Assembly: GCA_033085395.1 (NCBI GenBank)
Contig: JANQBS010000523.1
Location: forward strand, 1 to 16,469
Length of the DNA: 16,469 nucleotides
Source: Xanthoparmelia taractica
Lineage: Eukaryota > Ascomycota > Lecanoromycetes > Lecanorales > Parmeliaceae
Direction of reading: 5' to 3'
Positions 8,547 through 16,469 of the stretch are shown here, piece after piece (the stretch's first letter is position 1; each line of letters begins with the position of its first letter). A program made the position numbers and the translations under genes. The notes below the pieces were generated by a model. The model was not told where the DNA came from. It worked only from the letters and a program-made list of their open reading frames with translations, and searched no databases.

Positions 8547-9870
8547 AGATAACGATTAACGAAGTTTACGAGATCGAGCGAGAAGTAGAAGCGAACTCTT
8601 TATACGCACGATCTTATTGCGAAGCTAATTAATATATATTATATACTCGTAGTAATAATTTAAATAGAGAATCTAATTACGCTTAAAGATAAATAATTAA
8701 TATAAGATTTAAAAAAGAAATTAGTTAAAAAAGAATCATCGAGTTTCGATAGTAAGATACACTTCGAAAATCGTCTATTCTTTCGAGCGCAATAGCGATA
8801 GAGATTAATTATTACGACTTCGCGTCGAAAAAGTATCGCACTATTTAGAAAAGTAAGATAATTAAAAGAAGAAAGATAGCGAGATCTTCTCTCGAAAGCG
8901 AAGAGAATAAACACACGAAAGCTTAGCTAGTCGCTTAATCTACTTATTAATATTAATAGATAAAGAAGTAAGATCAAAGTTAGTAGATTAATCTATCTCT
9001 AGTTAATTACGATTCTAAGATAAAAATATTATATTTTTATTACGAGAATATAGCGAAAGCGCTAATTCATTAAGCTTCTTCGTTACACTTACGAATTTTA
9101 TAGAGTTATTAGACTTTTTATTAAGAATAGAGATATTCGAAAGAAAAGAGAAGCTAAGAATAGACGAACTTAACTCTCGTATAATAGTAGCAGCACGAGC
9201 TTTCTTTTATTATTATCTTTTACGACGATTTCGTTTAATATTTAAGATCTTTTTCTTATAATAAGTCTAATTAAATTTATCTTTGCTAAGCTTATAAGAG
9301 TCTCGTCCTCTATTATCGATAGAAGACGCGAAGTCCTTAAAAGCGTTTATAGATATAAGAGAAGTTATCGTTATAGCTTCGTTAAGAGTTTAAAAAGAGC
9401 TCGTTGTAGAGTAAGCACGATATAGTAAATATAGAGAGATAATATAGAGAATAAATTATTAAAGAAAGAGAAGGAAATTTATAGAATTTTTATATTAAGA
9501 CGAGACTAATAATTAGTCTCTTAATATTTAATTATTCTACGCTACGAAAGTATTCTAAAAGTTTAATTACTCGTAGTAAAAATAATTAAATTCGCGATAA
9601 AGCTTTAGTAAAGTAATAATAATAAAATGAAATCGCGGCGATATAATAACGTATTATTATAACTTTCTTTTAAATTAATATTAATATATTACTCTAACTC
9701 ACATGTATCTATATATATTACTTTTAATTTTATAAAATACTCGTAACGAAAGATCTTTAATAATAAAGATTCTAGATAAAGAAGAATATAATATTTCGGT
9801 AAGTCTTTTTCTATTAAGTATAGCGCTATGACTTCGCCGTAGCCTCGCTACGAGCTTTCCTTATATAATT
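8547..9870. repeat. RIP-degraded repeat DNA right of TIR element
   Basis: The composition is that of the other RIP blocks, with all frames stopped. On the + strand 8680-8940 has a charged, coding-like texture (Lys, Glu, Arg and Ser-rich) that could be a retroelement or a pogo-like transposase tail, but no motif settles it. An inverted repeat lies at 9491-9527. RIP intensity falls off between about 9830 and 9900, where the normal-composition island begins. Confidence 0.55.
9491..9527. repeat. Inverted repeat, hairpin-forming
   Basis: GAGACTAAT (9502-9510) and ATTAGTCTC (9512-9520) are perfect inverted arms around a single A. Beyond them ATATTAAGA on the left and TCTTAATAT on the right continue the symmetry with a 2-base bulge. 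It is AT-rich, so chance is possible, but the arm length is notable. It could be the centre or junction of an old inverted element. Confidence 0.55.
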
Positions 9871-10378
9871 TAGTTATTGCCGACGTAGGTCTATATAGTG
9901 TAAGATATTCCCACCGAGTAAATACCAGTAAATCCTACTGCGATCACATCGCCAAATTCCTTGCCAAGCCACTAGTGCGAAGTCACGTGTAGGGCTGTTT
10001 GCCATATTTCATAACACTAATGAATATTGTGTGCCCTGATCTCCTCAACACTAAATTCCCTAATAAGGGCTTTTTTTTCTCTATACCCAGAGAGGGCATC
10101 CGAGCCGATGAATGTAAAATACCCAAAGCATGTAGATAAACAACTTTGTTCGCAGGACAGTGGAATCCTTATAGGGATTTGAGGGTGAGGGCTTTTCTAC
10201 GAGGGTGGGTTGATTTACTTTTAGGGCTCGGCCTTGCGCGTGGCCCCCACTCACTCGGCAAATCTTCGGCCCGCCATCGAAGCCCTTATAGGATTAGCGT
10301 CCCTCGGTCCTGCCATAGAAATATCCCGCACAAGACATCTAGAGAGCTACACTTAAACGTCCCTCTTTATCACTTACA

Positions 10379-10392
10379 GTATACTCTATAAA
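10379..10392 (+). promoter_or_regulatory. Possible TATA box upstream of 10461
   Basis: TATACTCTATAAAT lies about 70-80 bases before the ATG at 10461, a distance suited to a fungal core promoter. It only matters if the small ORF is real. Confidence 0.25.
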
Positions 10393-10460
10393 TCAACTCT
10401 GGCGAGAGGAGAGATATCTACAAGATCTCTTGCGCTACGAATTGACTTCAGAGCAAAAGC

Positions 10461-10769
10461 ATGCTACTGTTGCTACCGGCTCTGGTCTTGGCGGCATTGT
10501 CGCACTTCACTAATTTTTTAACATTTTTTTTGAACTCAAATGCGCTCAACACCTACTTTTGTTTCGTTGAAGAGACTTCATCCTCCTTTCTCTTTTTCTG
10601 CAGCCTCAGTCCCTCATTACAACCTTCCCTTACATTTCCTCCATCTCCACTGCACCAAAACGATGAAGCTTCCGACACAGAATTGGTGGAAGCTTTAATA
10701 TGTTCCACTTTTGTCAATAATGTAATTTGTCAGGTGCCTCTGCGGGTGCTTTGTGTTGCACAATTATGA
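10461..10769 (+). CDS. Candidate small secreted-type protein, 102 aa
   Basis: An ATG with A at -3 opens a 102-residue frame. It starts with a strongly hydrophobic stretch MLLLLPALVLAALS, which could serve as a signal peptide or membrane anchor although it lacks the usual basic residue. The remainder has a Ser/Pro/Leu-rich middle and five Cys in total. A TATA-like motif lies upstream. No family is recognisable. Caveats: a pyrimidine tract ending TTTCTGCAG (10592-10603) inside the frame looks like a 3' splice site, and a second ATG in good context at 10663 has a short frame of its own. The open frame may therefore be accidental or cover an intron end. Small Cys-containing secreted proteins beside AT-rich blocks are a known effector pattern in plant-associated fungi, but that is only context. 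Confidence 0.22.
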   Translation: MLLLLPALVLAALSHFTNFLTFFLNSNALNTYFCFVEETSSSFLFFCSLSPSLQPSLTFPPSPLHQNDEASDTELVEALICSTFVNNVICQVPLRVLCVAQL

Positions 10770-10842
10770 GGAAGGAGTACGGAGTTGCTTGAAAGGTAAT
10801 GAGTGAAACAGATCGATGGGTGGACGGTCCTCTTCGTTGATT

Positions 10843-10866
10843 ACAACTGCATGGACAACTGCATGG
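10843..10866 (+). repeat. 12-bp tandem duplication
   Basis: ACAACTGCATGG occurs twice back to back (10843-10854 and 10855-10866), and the next bases (ACA) begin a third unit that does not continue. It is perfect, so a recent slippage duplication is likely. Confidence 0.85.
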
Positions 10867-11302
10867 ACATCAAGGAATTCTGGAATGCTTGTTGGACGAT
10901 TTTTTGGTGGTTTCTAAGAATACCGAAGTCTTCCTTGAGTGTTTAATAATGCAGCAGCTAGCACGATTTCTATATTTGCTGTATCTTCACTCCGAGTTCC
11001 GCAGCTGCAAAATCCTGTTCATTGTTTTCCTTATCTTGGACTTCCAAGCTTCCAGCTAATGATAAAGTTATATGACTTTTTGAAGGAAAGAAAATATGCT
11101 GACTCATTTTCGAACGCGCTGCGATCCTTGCTTCGATGACGTACGGCACTCGTGGAGCTCAATGAGACGGCAGAGGGTACACGAGTGGCCCTATCGAGAA
11201 AGCAGTCGTTAGCAAATGCTACGACGACAGTTGTTCCAGGCATGAAGGGATGAAACCTACGCGTAAGCTAGCCTTCCCTTTCAAAGCAACCATGTTGACT
11301 TT

Positions 11303-11334
11303 TCCCAGAATGGGGTATCGATCCCTGTCTGGGA
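11303..11334. repeat. Two-tier hairpin
   Basis: TCCCAGA (11303-11309) pairs with TCTGGGA (11328-11334), and inside it GGG and CCC near 11312-11325 form a second short stem around an ATCGAT core. It resembles a tRNA T-arm at first sight, but no tRNA body is present. Confidence 0.5.
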
Positions 11335-11640
11335 GACGACTGGTTGATGGTACTCTCCGAATGGGACTAGACCTCCGTGGGACCATCGAATAGACTTAGA
11401 GACCGAGCTCGCTCGTGTCGTTGCTCATGACCAGGCACCAAGCGTTCATAAAGACTGTTGGCATGTGCTATTACTGATGAATACCAGCTGAGTTGTTGTG
11501 CTCCTATCAGGTATGCAATAGACGTTAGCTTTTGCCAGCATGGATGCATTTGACAATCAACCAGTACAGCAGAGTGACTTGGAAAAAAACAATTAAATCA
11601 ACAAGACAAGAAAAGAATGTCAGATACTGCTTCTGGGCCT

Positions 11641-12013
11641 ACTGATCCCTTTGATGATAACATGTCGTGGAGCTCAAATCCGAAGATGAACTTTCGAGAA
11701 CATCGTTGCAGATCTTTTTGATCTAGGGCTGATACTAAGGAGCGGCAGAGTCATGGAGAGACAAAGCCGCAGACCACTGCCCATTGAAGAATGACCATTG
11801 TGAAATGAGCGTGCCAGTAGGGGTTCTGGGGGTATGGGGACTGATGACCCCTTTGATAACAACATGTCGTGGGGGCTCAAGTCCGAAGACTGAGCCCTCG
11901 AGACATTGTTGCAGATCTTTTGATCCGGGGCTGAGAGTGGGGACAGACCACAGCCCATTCATGAATGACCATATTGAAAGGAACGTGCCAGTAGGGATTC
12001 TGAGGGTATGAGG
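11641..12013 (+). repeat. Diverged tandem duplication (about 199 + 174 bp)
   Basis: Unit 1 (11641-11839) and unit 2 (11840-about 12013) share ordered blocks: CCCTTTGAT, AACATGTCGTGG, GTTGCAGATCTTTT, GGGCTGA, CCCATTCA/CCCATTGA, GAATGACCAT and GTGCCAGTAGGG. Unit 2 lacks roughly 25 bases present in unit 1 after GGGCTGA, and ACTGGATAATGATGA after unit 2 may be the stump of a third unit. Overlapping frames on both strands carry the repeat in translation, but none looks like a known protein. Each unit is below the size that RIP usually recognises, which fits its normal composition. Confidence 0.85.
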
Positions 12014-12382
12014 GACTGGATAATGATGAAAGACTAGCGGGAAGAAGAGCGGAAAGTGACGTGCCTGCGCTCTGATGTGGTCTTTCCTTGGGAAATGTAC
12101 CTGCGGCGTGTTGTACTGTCCTGCCGAGTTCCCTCTCCCACGTATGTCCTATCGATGCAGTGATGCAGGTATATGTGGCATGGTCTCTGAACGCCAGGCT
12201 GGTTTTGAATACAGGACGGATGCTGTTGGTTCTGAGGGAGCAGTAGAGATTTTGGCGGCAACGGTGCTGTCGATGGAGATGCTGTCGCTAGCTGCACAGT
12301 AATTATTGTGCTGTGGCTGGCATTTAGGCAGAGAAACGGTGACGTATGCCACGATGGTGGTGGTTAGGCTCTTGAGCCAACG

Positions 12383-12400
12383 GCCCTCTTCGCCCTCTTC
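12383..12400 (+). repeat. 9-bp tandem duplication
   Basis: GCCCTCTTC occurs twice in tandem (12383-12391, 12392-12400). The same GGCCCTCTTC word recurs near 12627. It is a short, probably slippage-born repeat with no sign of function. Confidence 0.7.
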
Positions 12401-13928
12401 GCAAGCTTCAGCCTCGATGAGTCGACCTAAGGTTGGAGTCTGTTGTAAGACAAGAGAGTCTCGGAGTCGTTGAGTGGATATTGCTCATGTAGGATGGTGG
12501 AGGGATGAAAGGGTTTGCGGGTGCAACTTCACCGAATCAGTATCGTGTCGAGAGAAGATGATGAGTGAGGAAGGATAAGTGCTTACACAGCTAACAGGAA
12601 CACGTATCTATCTTCAACTGTCCAAGGCCCTCTTCAGGTAGCTTCAGGGGAGAAGCGCAGCAAGTCTTTTGTAGCAGGCCCCTGCACCGTGGTCAGAACA
12701 TCTGCTATAGCTATAGCTTGGAAGGCGACATTGCAAGAGTAGAAGTGGATATCTATATCCTGGATAAGAAACCTCTCTCTCTGCTTTGTCTTGTCAGTTT
12801 GGCTCCTAGCATTGTACTTAGTGGGTGCCAGCATTGCTCGAAGCAAGACATTAATCGTACAGAAAAGATTTCGTGGAGAAAGAGGTTGACATGAGTGGTG
12901 TACCAGATGAGCTCCGAAGTATGGATGTCCGAAGTCACGATGTCAGGGCATATTAAGACTATGCAGTAAGCTCTTCAGACTGGTGTTAGAAGGTAAACAA
13001 ACTTTTCAGGAAAGGCGCCCTCTCTACACGACTGACGCTAGCATGTTCCTTGGCAATGCTTGAGGAAGGCGCACTTGAACGATCTACGGCTTTCACGGCA
13101 ATTATGGAAACAGCTTCTGACCACACAAGGACGTGGATCAAGGATCATCTGAATCCGTAGCCAGCCGATCTAAGTCTCAAAGTATACGAGTTGTCCTTAA
13201 TCGTCCAACCAAGCAATATGCACAAGCCATCTGGATCGTTCAAACATCGGTCATTCTACTGTAGTTTTTCATCTGCCTACGCCGCATCTTCCTTGGGATA
13301 CTGCCGAGAAGGGTCTGAACGCTAACAAAAATCGAGTCTTCTCATGTCAACTACATCCTGAGGATTGGAACGATTTTTGGTTCAGAAGACGGGAGAAATC
13401 TTCAGAGGTTGAGCGACGAAAGGGCATTTAGGCCCGAGTGGACGGAATACAGGGCTTACCAGATTCGACAAATGGCAGGTTGAGTCATTGAACAGCTCTT
13501 TACCTACGACTTCCTTTAAATCAGCCTTTAAAGTCTTGTAAGAGCGATGATAACCAGAACTGTAATGAGATTATATATCGCACTTTTGGAATGCGCTCGA
13601 AAACGGAGACTGTGAATCAAAACCTTGGAAGAGGAATTGGTCGCACGTCAACGCCGTCGAGCGTGGGTAGATAGATCATCACACCAGCCCGTACTCGGCA
13701 GGCGCGATCTAATAAGCTAATCACATTCCTTACTAACAGAAATATTGTACTAATGCACAGAAACTGACTATAGGATAATATTATGGGTTTTCCAAAGACT
13801 GCTTGAAGTTGTTACTATCAACGTCCATCGCTACACATGCTACTCTGGAGTTGACTCGCTTGTGGAACGGATTTGTTAGCTAACGAAAGATAAGGATCCG
13901 ATATGAGTAAAGACCCTATAGACACTGG

Positions 13929-13951
13929 GCTTAATCTCCAGGAGATTAAGC
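13929..13951. repeat. 23-bp palindrome with 11-bp perfect arms
   Basis: GCTTAATCTCC (13929-13939) and GGAGATTAAGC (13941-13951) are exact reverse complements around a single A. In DNA of mixed composition an 11-bp perfect dyad is unlikely by chance. It could be a dimeric regulator site, a hairpin, or the remnant of a small inverted element. No gene is placed to suggest a target. Confidence 0.75.
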
Positions 13952-14020
13952 GAGGGAGGTCGAAAGGAAGGACTGAGGAATGAAAGCGGCTTCCTATACA
14001 TTGTAGCCACTTTACGGAGT

Positions 14021-14188
14021 TGGCTAGTGCGCTCGTAAGGTGAGTAACAAAGTACTTGATATTCAAGGTTCAAATCTAGGGAGCGATGACAAAGATATTT
14101 TGATTTACGTATATAAAGCTACTACTATTGATATTGTGACCGTTTGGAATCTGTTGTGAGGGTCTATGTATGTAGGTATGTATGTGTG
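14021..14188 (+). ncRNA. Possible tRNA-derived SINE fragment
   Basis: TGGCTAGTGCG (14021-14031) resembles a pol III A box, and GGTTCAAATCT (14067-14077) a B box, 46 bases apart start to start, within the range for pol III genes. A TTTT run follows near 14098. A TATG simple repeat at 14165-14188 could be the tail of such an element. The intervening sequence does not fold as a proper tRNA: the T-arm and acceptor stem do not pair, so it is not a functional tRNA gene. A SINE remnant or coincidence are both possible. Confidence 0.22.
14165..14188 (+). repeat. TATG microsatellite
   Basis: Imperfect TATG/TAGG units run for 24 bases. They may be an independent simple repeat or the tail of the pol III-like segment just upstream. 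Confidence 0.7.
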
Positions 14189-14344
14189 AACGATGCACCC
14201 AATCGGTTCGTAACGCAAAGTCTGTTGGTGGAATAATGCACGCTCTTCTCTGCCTAGTTTATATATCGGATGCGTACATATTTAGCATAAGAATTTTTTG
14301 ATATGAAGTCTTCTAGCTTTCGCGGCATGGTAGATGTGCTAAGA

Positions 14345-14605
14345 AGATAGAAATCTACTTCTATCTGGGCGCATAGCTCGGTAGGGATAGAAATATGCAA
14401 AGCATAAGCGACTTATCGAGGTTAGAACGGAGGTATCAAGGCTTATATTATTGAAAATAGGGGCATTTAGCCCCATCACACTAGTGGGCTTGGCACTAGA
14501 TATTTCCTCTCCAGTAGTTCTTAGCTAGGTTAACTCTTAAGTGTACTCAATCCAGTCGTTTTAGGCCTAGTTATTCAATAGATTATAAGCCCGATAGTGC
14601 TATCG
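14345..14605 (+). repeat. Cluster of four short hairpins
   Basis: Four perfect inverted repeats lie within 261 bases. AGATAGAA/TTCTATCT has a 6-base loop (14345-14366). GGGGC/GCCCC has a 5-base loop (14460-14474). CTAGTG/CACTAG has a 7-base loop (14481-14499). CGATAG/CTATCG has a 2-base loop (14592-14605). They lie immediately upstream of the RIP-degraded copia relic and within its poorly mutated leader side, so a structured retroelement leader or LTR is conceivable. No LTR ends or primer-binding site were recognised. Confidence 0.5.
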
Positions 14606-15413
14606 CCTGCAAGTATCTCTTATACGTCGCCGTCGTTATCTATAATAGCACTTATAAACTTATATTATTATTATTCTATGAAAGAACGCAATAAAGAATA
14701 TCTATAAGTTAAAGATTCTAATTCTCAACTCGAATAATTACGAAAAATAATTCGTTTTAATAAAGATTAAATTATAAGTTAAAGAAGAGATCTACGTCTT
14801 AAAATAGATAAAAGTAATATATATAGTATTATTTTCTAATAAGAGAGTCGATTATAATAAGCTTAATAAGTTAATAAAAGAACTCTTTCTAACTAAAACG
14901 AATATAGTTAATATAACGTTAATTATCGATTAATTAATAATTAAGAATTAATAAGATACTTTAATAAAAAAGTATAAGAATATTAAAAAGTAAGTTATTA
15001 TAAATAAATAAAAAGAGTTTATTAATTATTAGAAGAAGAAGAAACAAATAATTCAAGATACGTAAACTACGCTTTATAAGATTCGTAATAATATTCTAGC
15101 GATTAAGTTAATTCTAGCTAAGATCTACGATATTAAAGAACTCCTCTATCGACTCTATAATTTCTTATTATTTGAATATAATATTACGATAGTTATCTTA
15201 AAATTAAATAAAGAGAAAGATGCGATTAAAGTTCTTCGTATATTATAAGAAGATAAAAATTTAATAAAGATTACAAATAAGTTAGAAATATATACTTGTC
15301 GTTCGTAAATTTATCGTTAATAATTAAATAAAGAATATTAAAATCGCTCTTCTAATAATTAAAGATCAAAGACTTTATATCGTTTATCTATTTTATTAAC
15401 TTATAAGTCTCGA

Positions 15414-15455
15414 TATTATATATATAATAAAAAAGATTATAAGATTTAAGATTAT
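15414..15455 (+). pseudogene. Degraded CCHC zinc knuckle of copia gag
   Basis: The codons at the four metal-ligand positions all read TAT with exact 2-4-4 spacing. TGT (Cys) to TAT and CAT (His) to TAT are single RIP-type transitions. This supports the gag assignment and shows the domain cannot bind zinc. Confidence 0.7.
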
Positions 15456-15668
15456 AAAGTTAAGGCGATAAAGAAACTAATTTATATATTAAAAGAGAAG
15501 AAGTCTAAGAAGAAGATTATATTCGCTAAGCACTTTAAGAAGAATAATAAGAAATTTCGAAGAGCGTATAAACCTAAATTAGACTTAGTATTAGATGCCA
15601 CTAATAATAAAGACGATACTATTGCTTATATTACTTAGAAAGCTATAAATAAGTTAAATTCTCTCTCG

Positions 15669-15704
15669 TGAATTGCTAATATCGACGCGTTATTTTATAT
15701 AACT
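15669..15704 (+). pseudogene. Degraded copia protease active site
   Basis: Twelve codons align with the copia aspartic protease active-site block. The catalytic Asp codon is AAT (Asn), the Trp before it is TGA, and the following Thr, Gly, Ser, Ser, His and Met codons each differ by a transition. It is in frame with the upstream zinc knuckle. Confidence 0.78.
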
Positions 15705-16390
15705 AATAAACTTAATCTTTTTAGTAATTCTCTTACTCGATAAATCTATCTTTAAGTAGATAATATAAATCTTCTAAAAGCGAATTATAAAAAAGAAGTA
15801 TACGTGCTCTCTTGAATATTAAGTTAATTTCTTAATAAACTAATATAATAAGATTAAATATAATAGCGAGTTCTTGAGTTAGCATAAGTAAATATTAAGT
15901 AGTCTACGTCTACTAATTAAGTTTTAGTTAATAACGTTAGCGATTAAGATATAATAATCGATCTCGAAGTAAAAGTTTAACTAAAAAAAGAGATTTAATT
16001 ATTATAGTTAGCGAAGAATTGTTTTCTAATATATAGATAATTTATTTATCTTAAGATTAATATTATTATTAGACTTTATAAAGTTACTATTTATTAGTTT
16101 ATATATCGATTAAGTATAAAGAATTCTATAAGATATACGTAGTTAAGAAGATAAAGAAGAAGATTACTCGTGTAGTAACTTCAAGAAAGAATAGGATTCT
16201 AGATCTAATTTTAATTAATATATATAACTTAATTTCAAAGAGTCTTATTAATAATTACTTTAAAAAGTATAAAAGAATTTATTTAAAGAATAAAAAGTCG
16301 ATCTTAGCGAATTTAAACGTATAAAAGATTAATATAAAACTTTAGATTAAGAGAAAATTAAAGGCTATTAGACTTGATAATATCTTAAAG

Positions 16391-16469
16391 CTTTGTCACG
16401 GTTTTGGCATCTGTTCTCCGCATGCCAAGCTCGGTGTGGATCAATGTTGCTCCGGAGAAGAGTTTTCAG
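16391..16469. other. Normal-composition DNA abutting truncated copia relic
   Basis: From about 16391 the sequence switches within a few bases to mixed composition with many CA, TG, CC and GG steps. It is open in more than one frame over its 79 bases, but it runs off the window and I recognise no protein. It does not continue the copia integrase. Confidence 0.6.

Larger units (their letters stand above)
9880..14590. other. Normal-composition island between RIP blocks
   Basis: CA, TG, CC and GG steps return abruptly near 9880 and persist to about 14590, so this DNA escaped RIP and is probably single-copy or of short repeats. On both strands the longest frames are near 100 codons or less and none shows a family motif I know. 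I cannot trace a spliced gene with confidence. Between listed features I see nothing definable in 9900-10370, 10870-11290, 11340-11640, 12020-12380, 12400-13920 and 14190-14340. A CACGTG E-box-type hexamer occurs at 9984-9989, but an isolated hexamer proves little. The island may be a decayed gene region or intergenic DNA trapped between transposons. Confidence 0.75.
14620..16390 (+). pseudogene. Ty1/copia gag-pol relic, RIP-inactivated and truncated
   Basis: This AT-rich, CA/TG-poor + strand DNA is readable as gag, protease and integrase in the order of a copia polyprotein. A zinc knuckle with CX2CX4HX4C spacing lies at 15414-15455, with all three Cys and the His now reading TAT (Tyr). In the same frame, protease is visible at 15669-15704, where the family's W-I-A-D-T-G-A reads stop-I-A-N-I-D-A; each change is a C-to-T or G-to-A transition. 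Integrase-like segments follow, including KNKKSILANL near 16290 and KAIRLDN at about 16361-16381, where the second catalytic Asp (16376-16378) survives. The relic ends about four codons later at a sharp composition change. No RT is present in the window. Confidence 0.82.

Noticed and set aside
8660..8914. Open frame of 84 codons on the - strand
   Set aside because: RIP creates stops mainly from Gln and Trp codons on the coding strand, so the opposite strand can stay open. The + strand has the more protein-like texture.
1..9870. Mitochondrial or bacterial AT-rich DNA
   Set aside because: CG is abundant while CA/TG is depleted, and degraded nuclear gypsy and copia elements with RIP-type changes are present.
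10146..10391. Frame of 81 codons on the + strand
   Set aside because: It opens with TTG rather than ATG, has no recognisable motif and overlaps a promoter-like region.
11300..11340. tRNA-like T-arm and acceptor appearance
   Set aside because: It is a self-contained two-tier hairpin; no D-arm or anticodon arm precedes it.
10939..11549. Several short frames on both strands (about 60-70 codons)
   Set aside because: They overlap, have no shared motif or codon pattern, and are of chance length for this composition.
11674..12352. Overlapping frames on both strands across and after the tandem repeat
   Set aside because: They exist on both strands at once and simply reflect the repeat units; none resembles a known protein.
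13818..14073. Two overlapping - strand frames of 82 and 65 codons
   Set aside because: They run across the 23-bp palindrome and the pol III-like segment and show no family motif.
14011..14090. Functional tRNA gene
   Set aside because: A- and B-box-like words are present, but the T-stem and acceptor do not pair and the anticodon stem is weak.
1..16469. CRISPR array or defence island
   Set aside because: No regularly spaced direct repeats and no intact bacterial-type genes; all repeats fit transposons or simple sequence.

Overview
The window looks like nuclear DNA of a filamentous ascomycete (Pezizomycotina) with a two-speed genome. About 11.6 kb (1-9.87 kb and 14.62-16.39 kb) is extremely AT-rich. 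It is almost free of CA/TG and CC/GG dinucleotides, yet it keeps many CG dinucleotides. Together with reading frames full of TAA/TAG stops where retroelement proteins have Gln or Trp, this is the footprint of repeat-induced point mutation (RIP, CpA to TpA). No intact protein-coding gene is evident in the AT-rich part.

Layout. 1-1796: RIP-degraded repeat with a gag-like relic near 832-1045. 1797-2415: right-hand end of a terminal-inverted-repeat (TIR) element, copy A. 2416-3400: degraded DNA with simple repeats. 3415-6110: Ty3/gypsy pol relic in the order RT, RNase H, integrase, integrase C-terminal region. A clean 153-bp insertion (4428-4580) with a 5-bp target duplication splits its RNase H. 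6111-7347: purine-rich degraded DNA. 7356-8538: a complete 1,183-bp non-autonomous TIR element flanked by an 8-bp target duplication (hAT-like), whose right half matches copy A. 8547-9870: degraded repeat DNA.

9.88-14.59 kb is a compositionally normal island. It holds no gene I can identify. It contains one weak candidate for a small secreted-type ORF (10461-10769), a diverged tandem duplication (11641-12013), a 23-bp palindrome, a pol III promoter-like (possible SINE) segment and a cluster of hairpins. 14.62-16.39 kb is a RIP-degraded Ty1/copia gag-pol relic (zinc knuckle, protease, integrase). It stops abruptly at about 16390, where unmutated sequence resumes and runs off the window.

Nothing here amounts to a working multi-gene system. 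The useful content is a layered record of events: old retroelements were mutated by RIP, then the 153-bp element was inserted without being mutated, and two copies of one TIR family carry unequal RIP loads. Family calls rest on my reading of short degenerate motifs, not on database searches.
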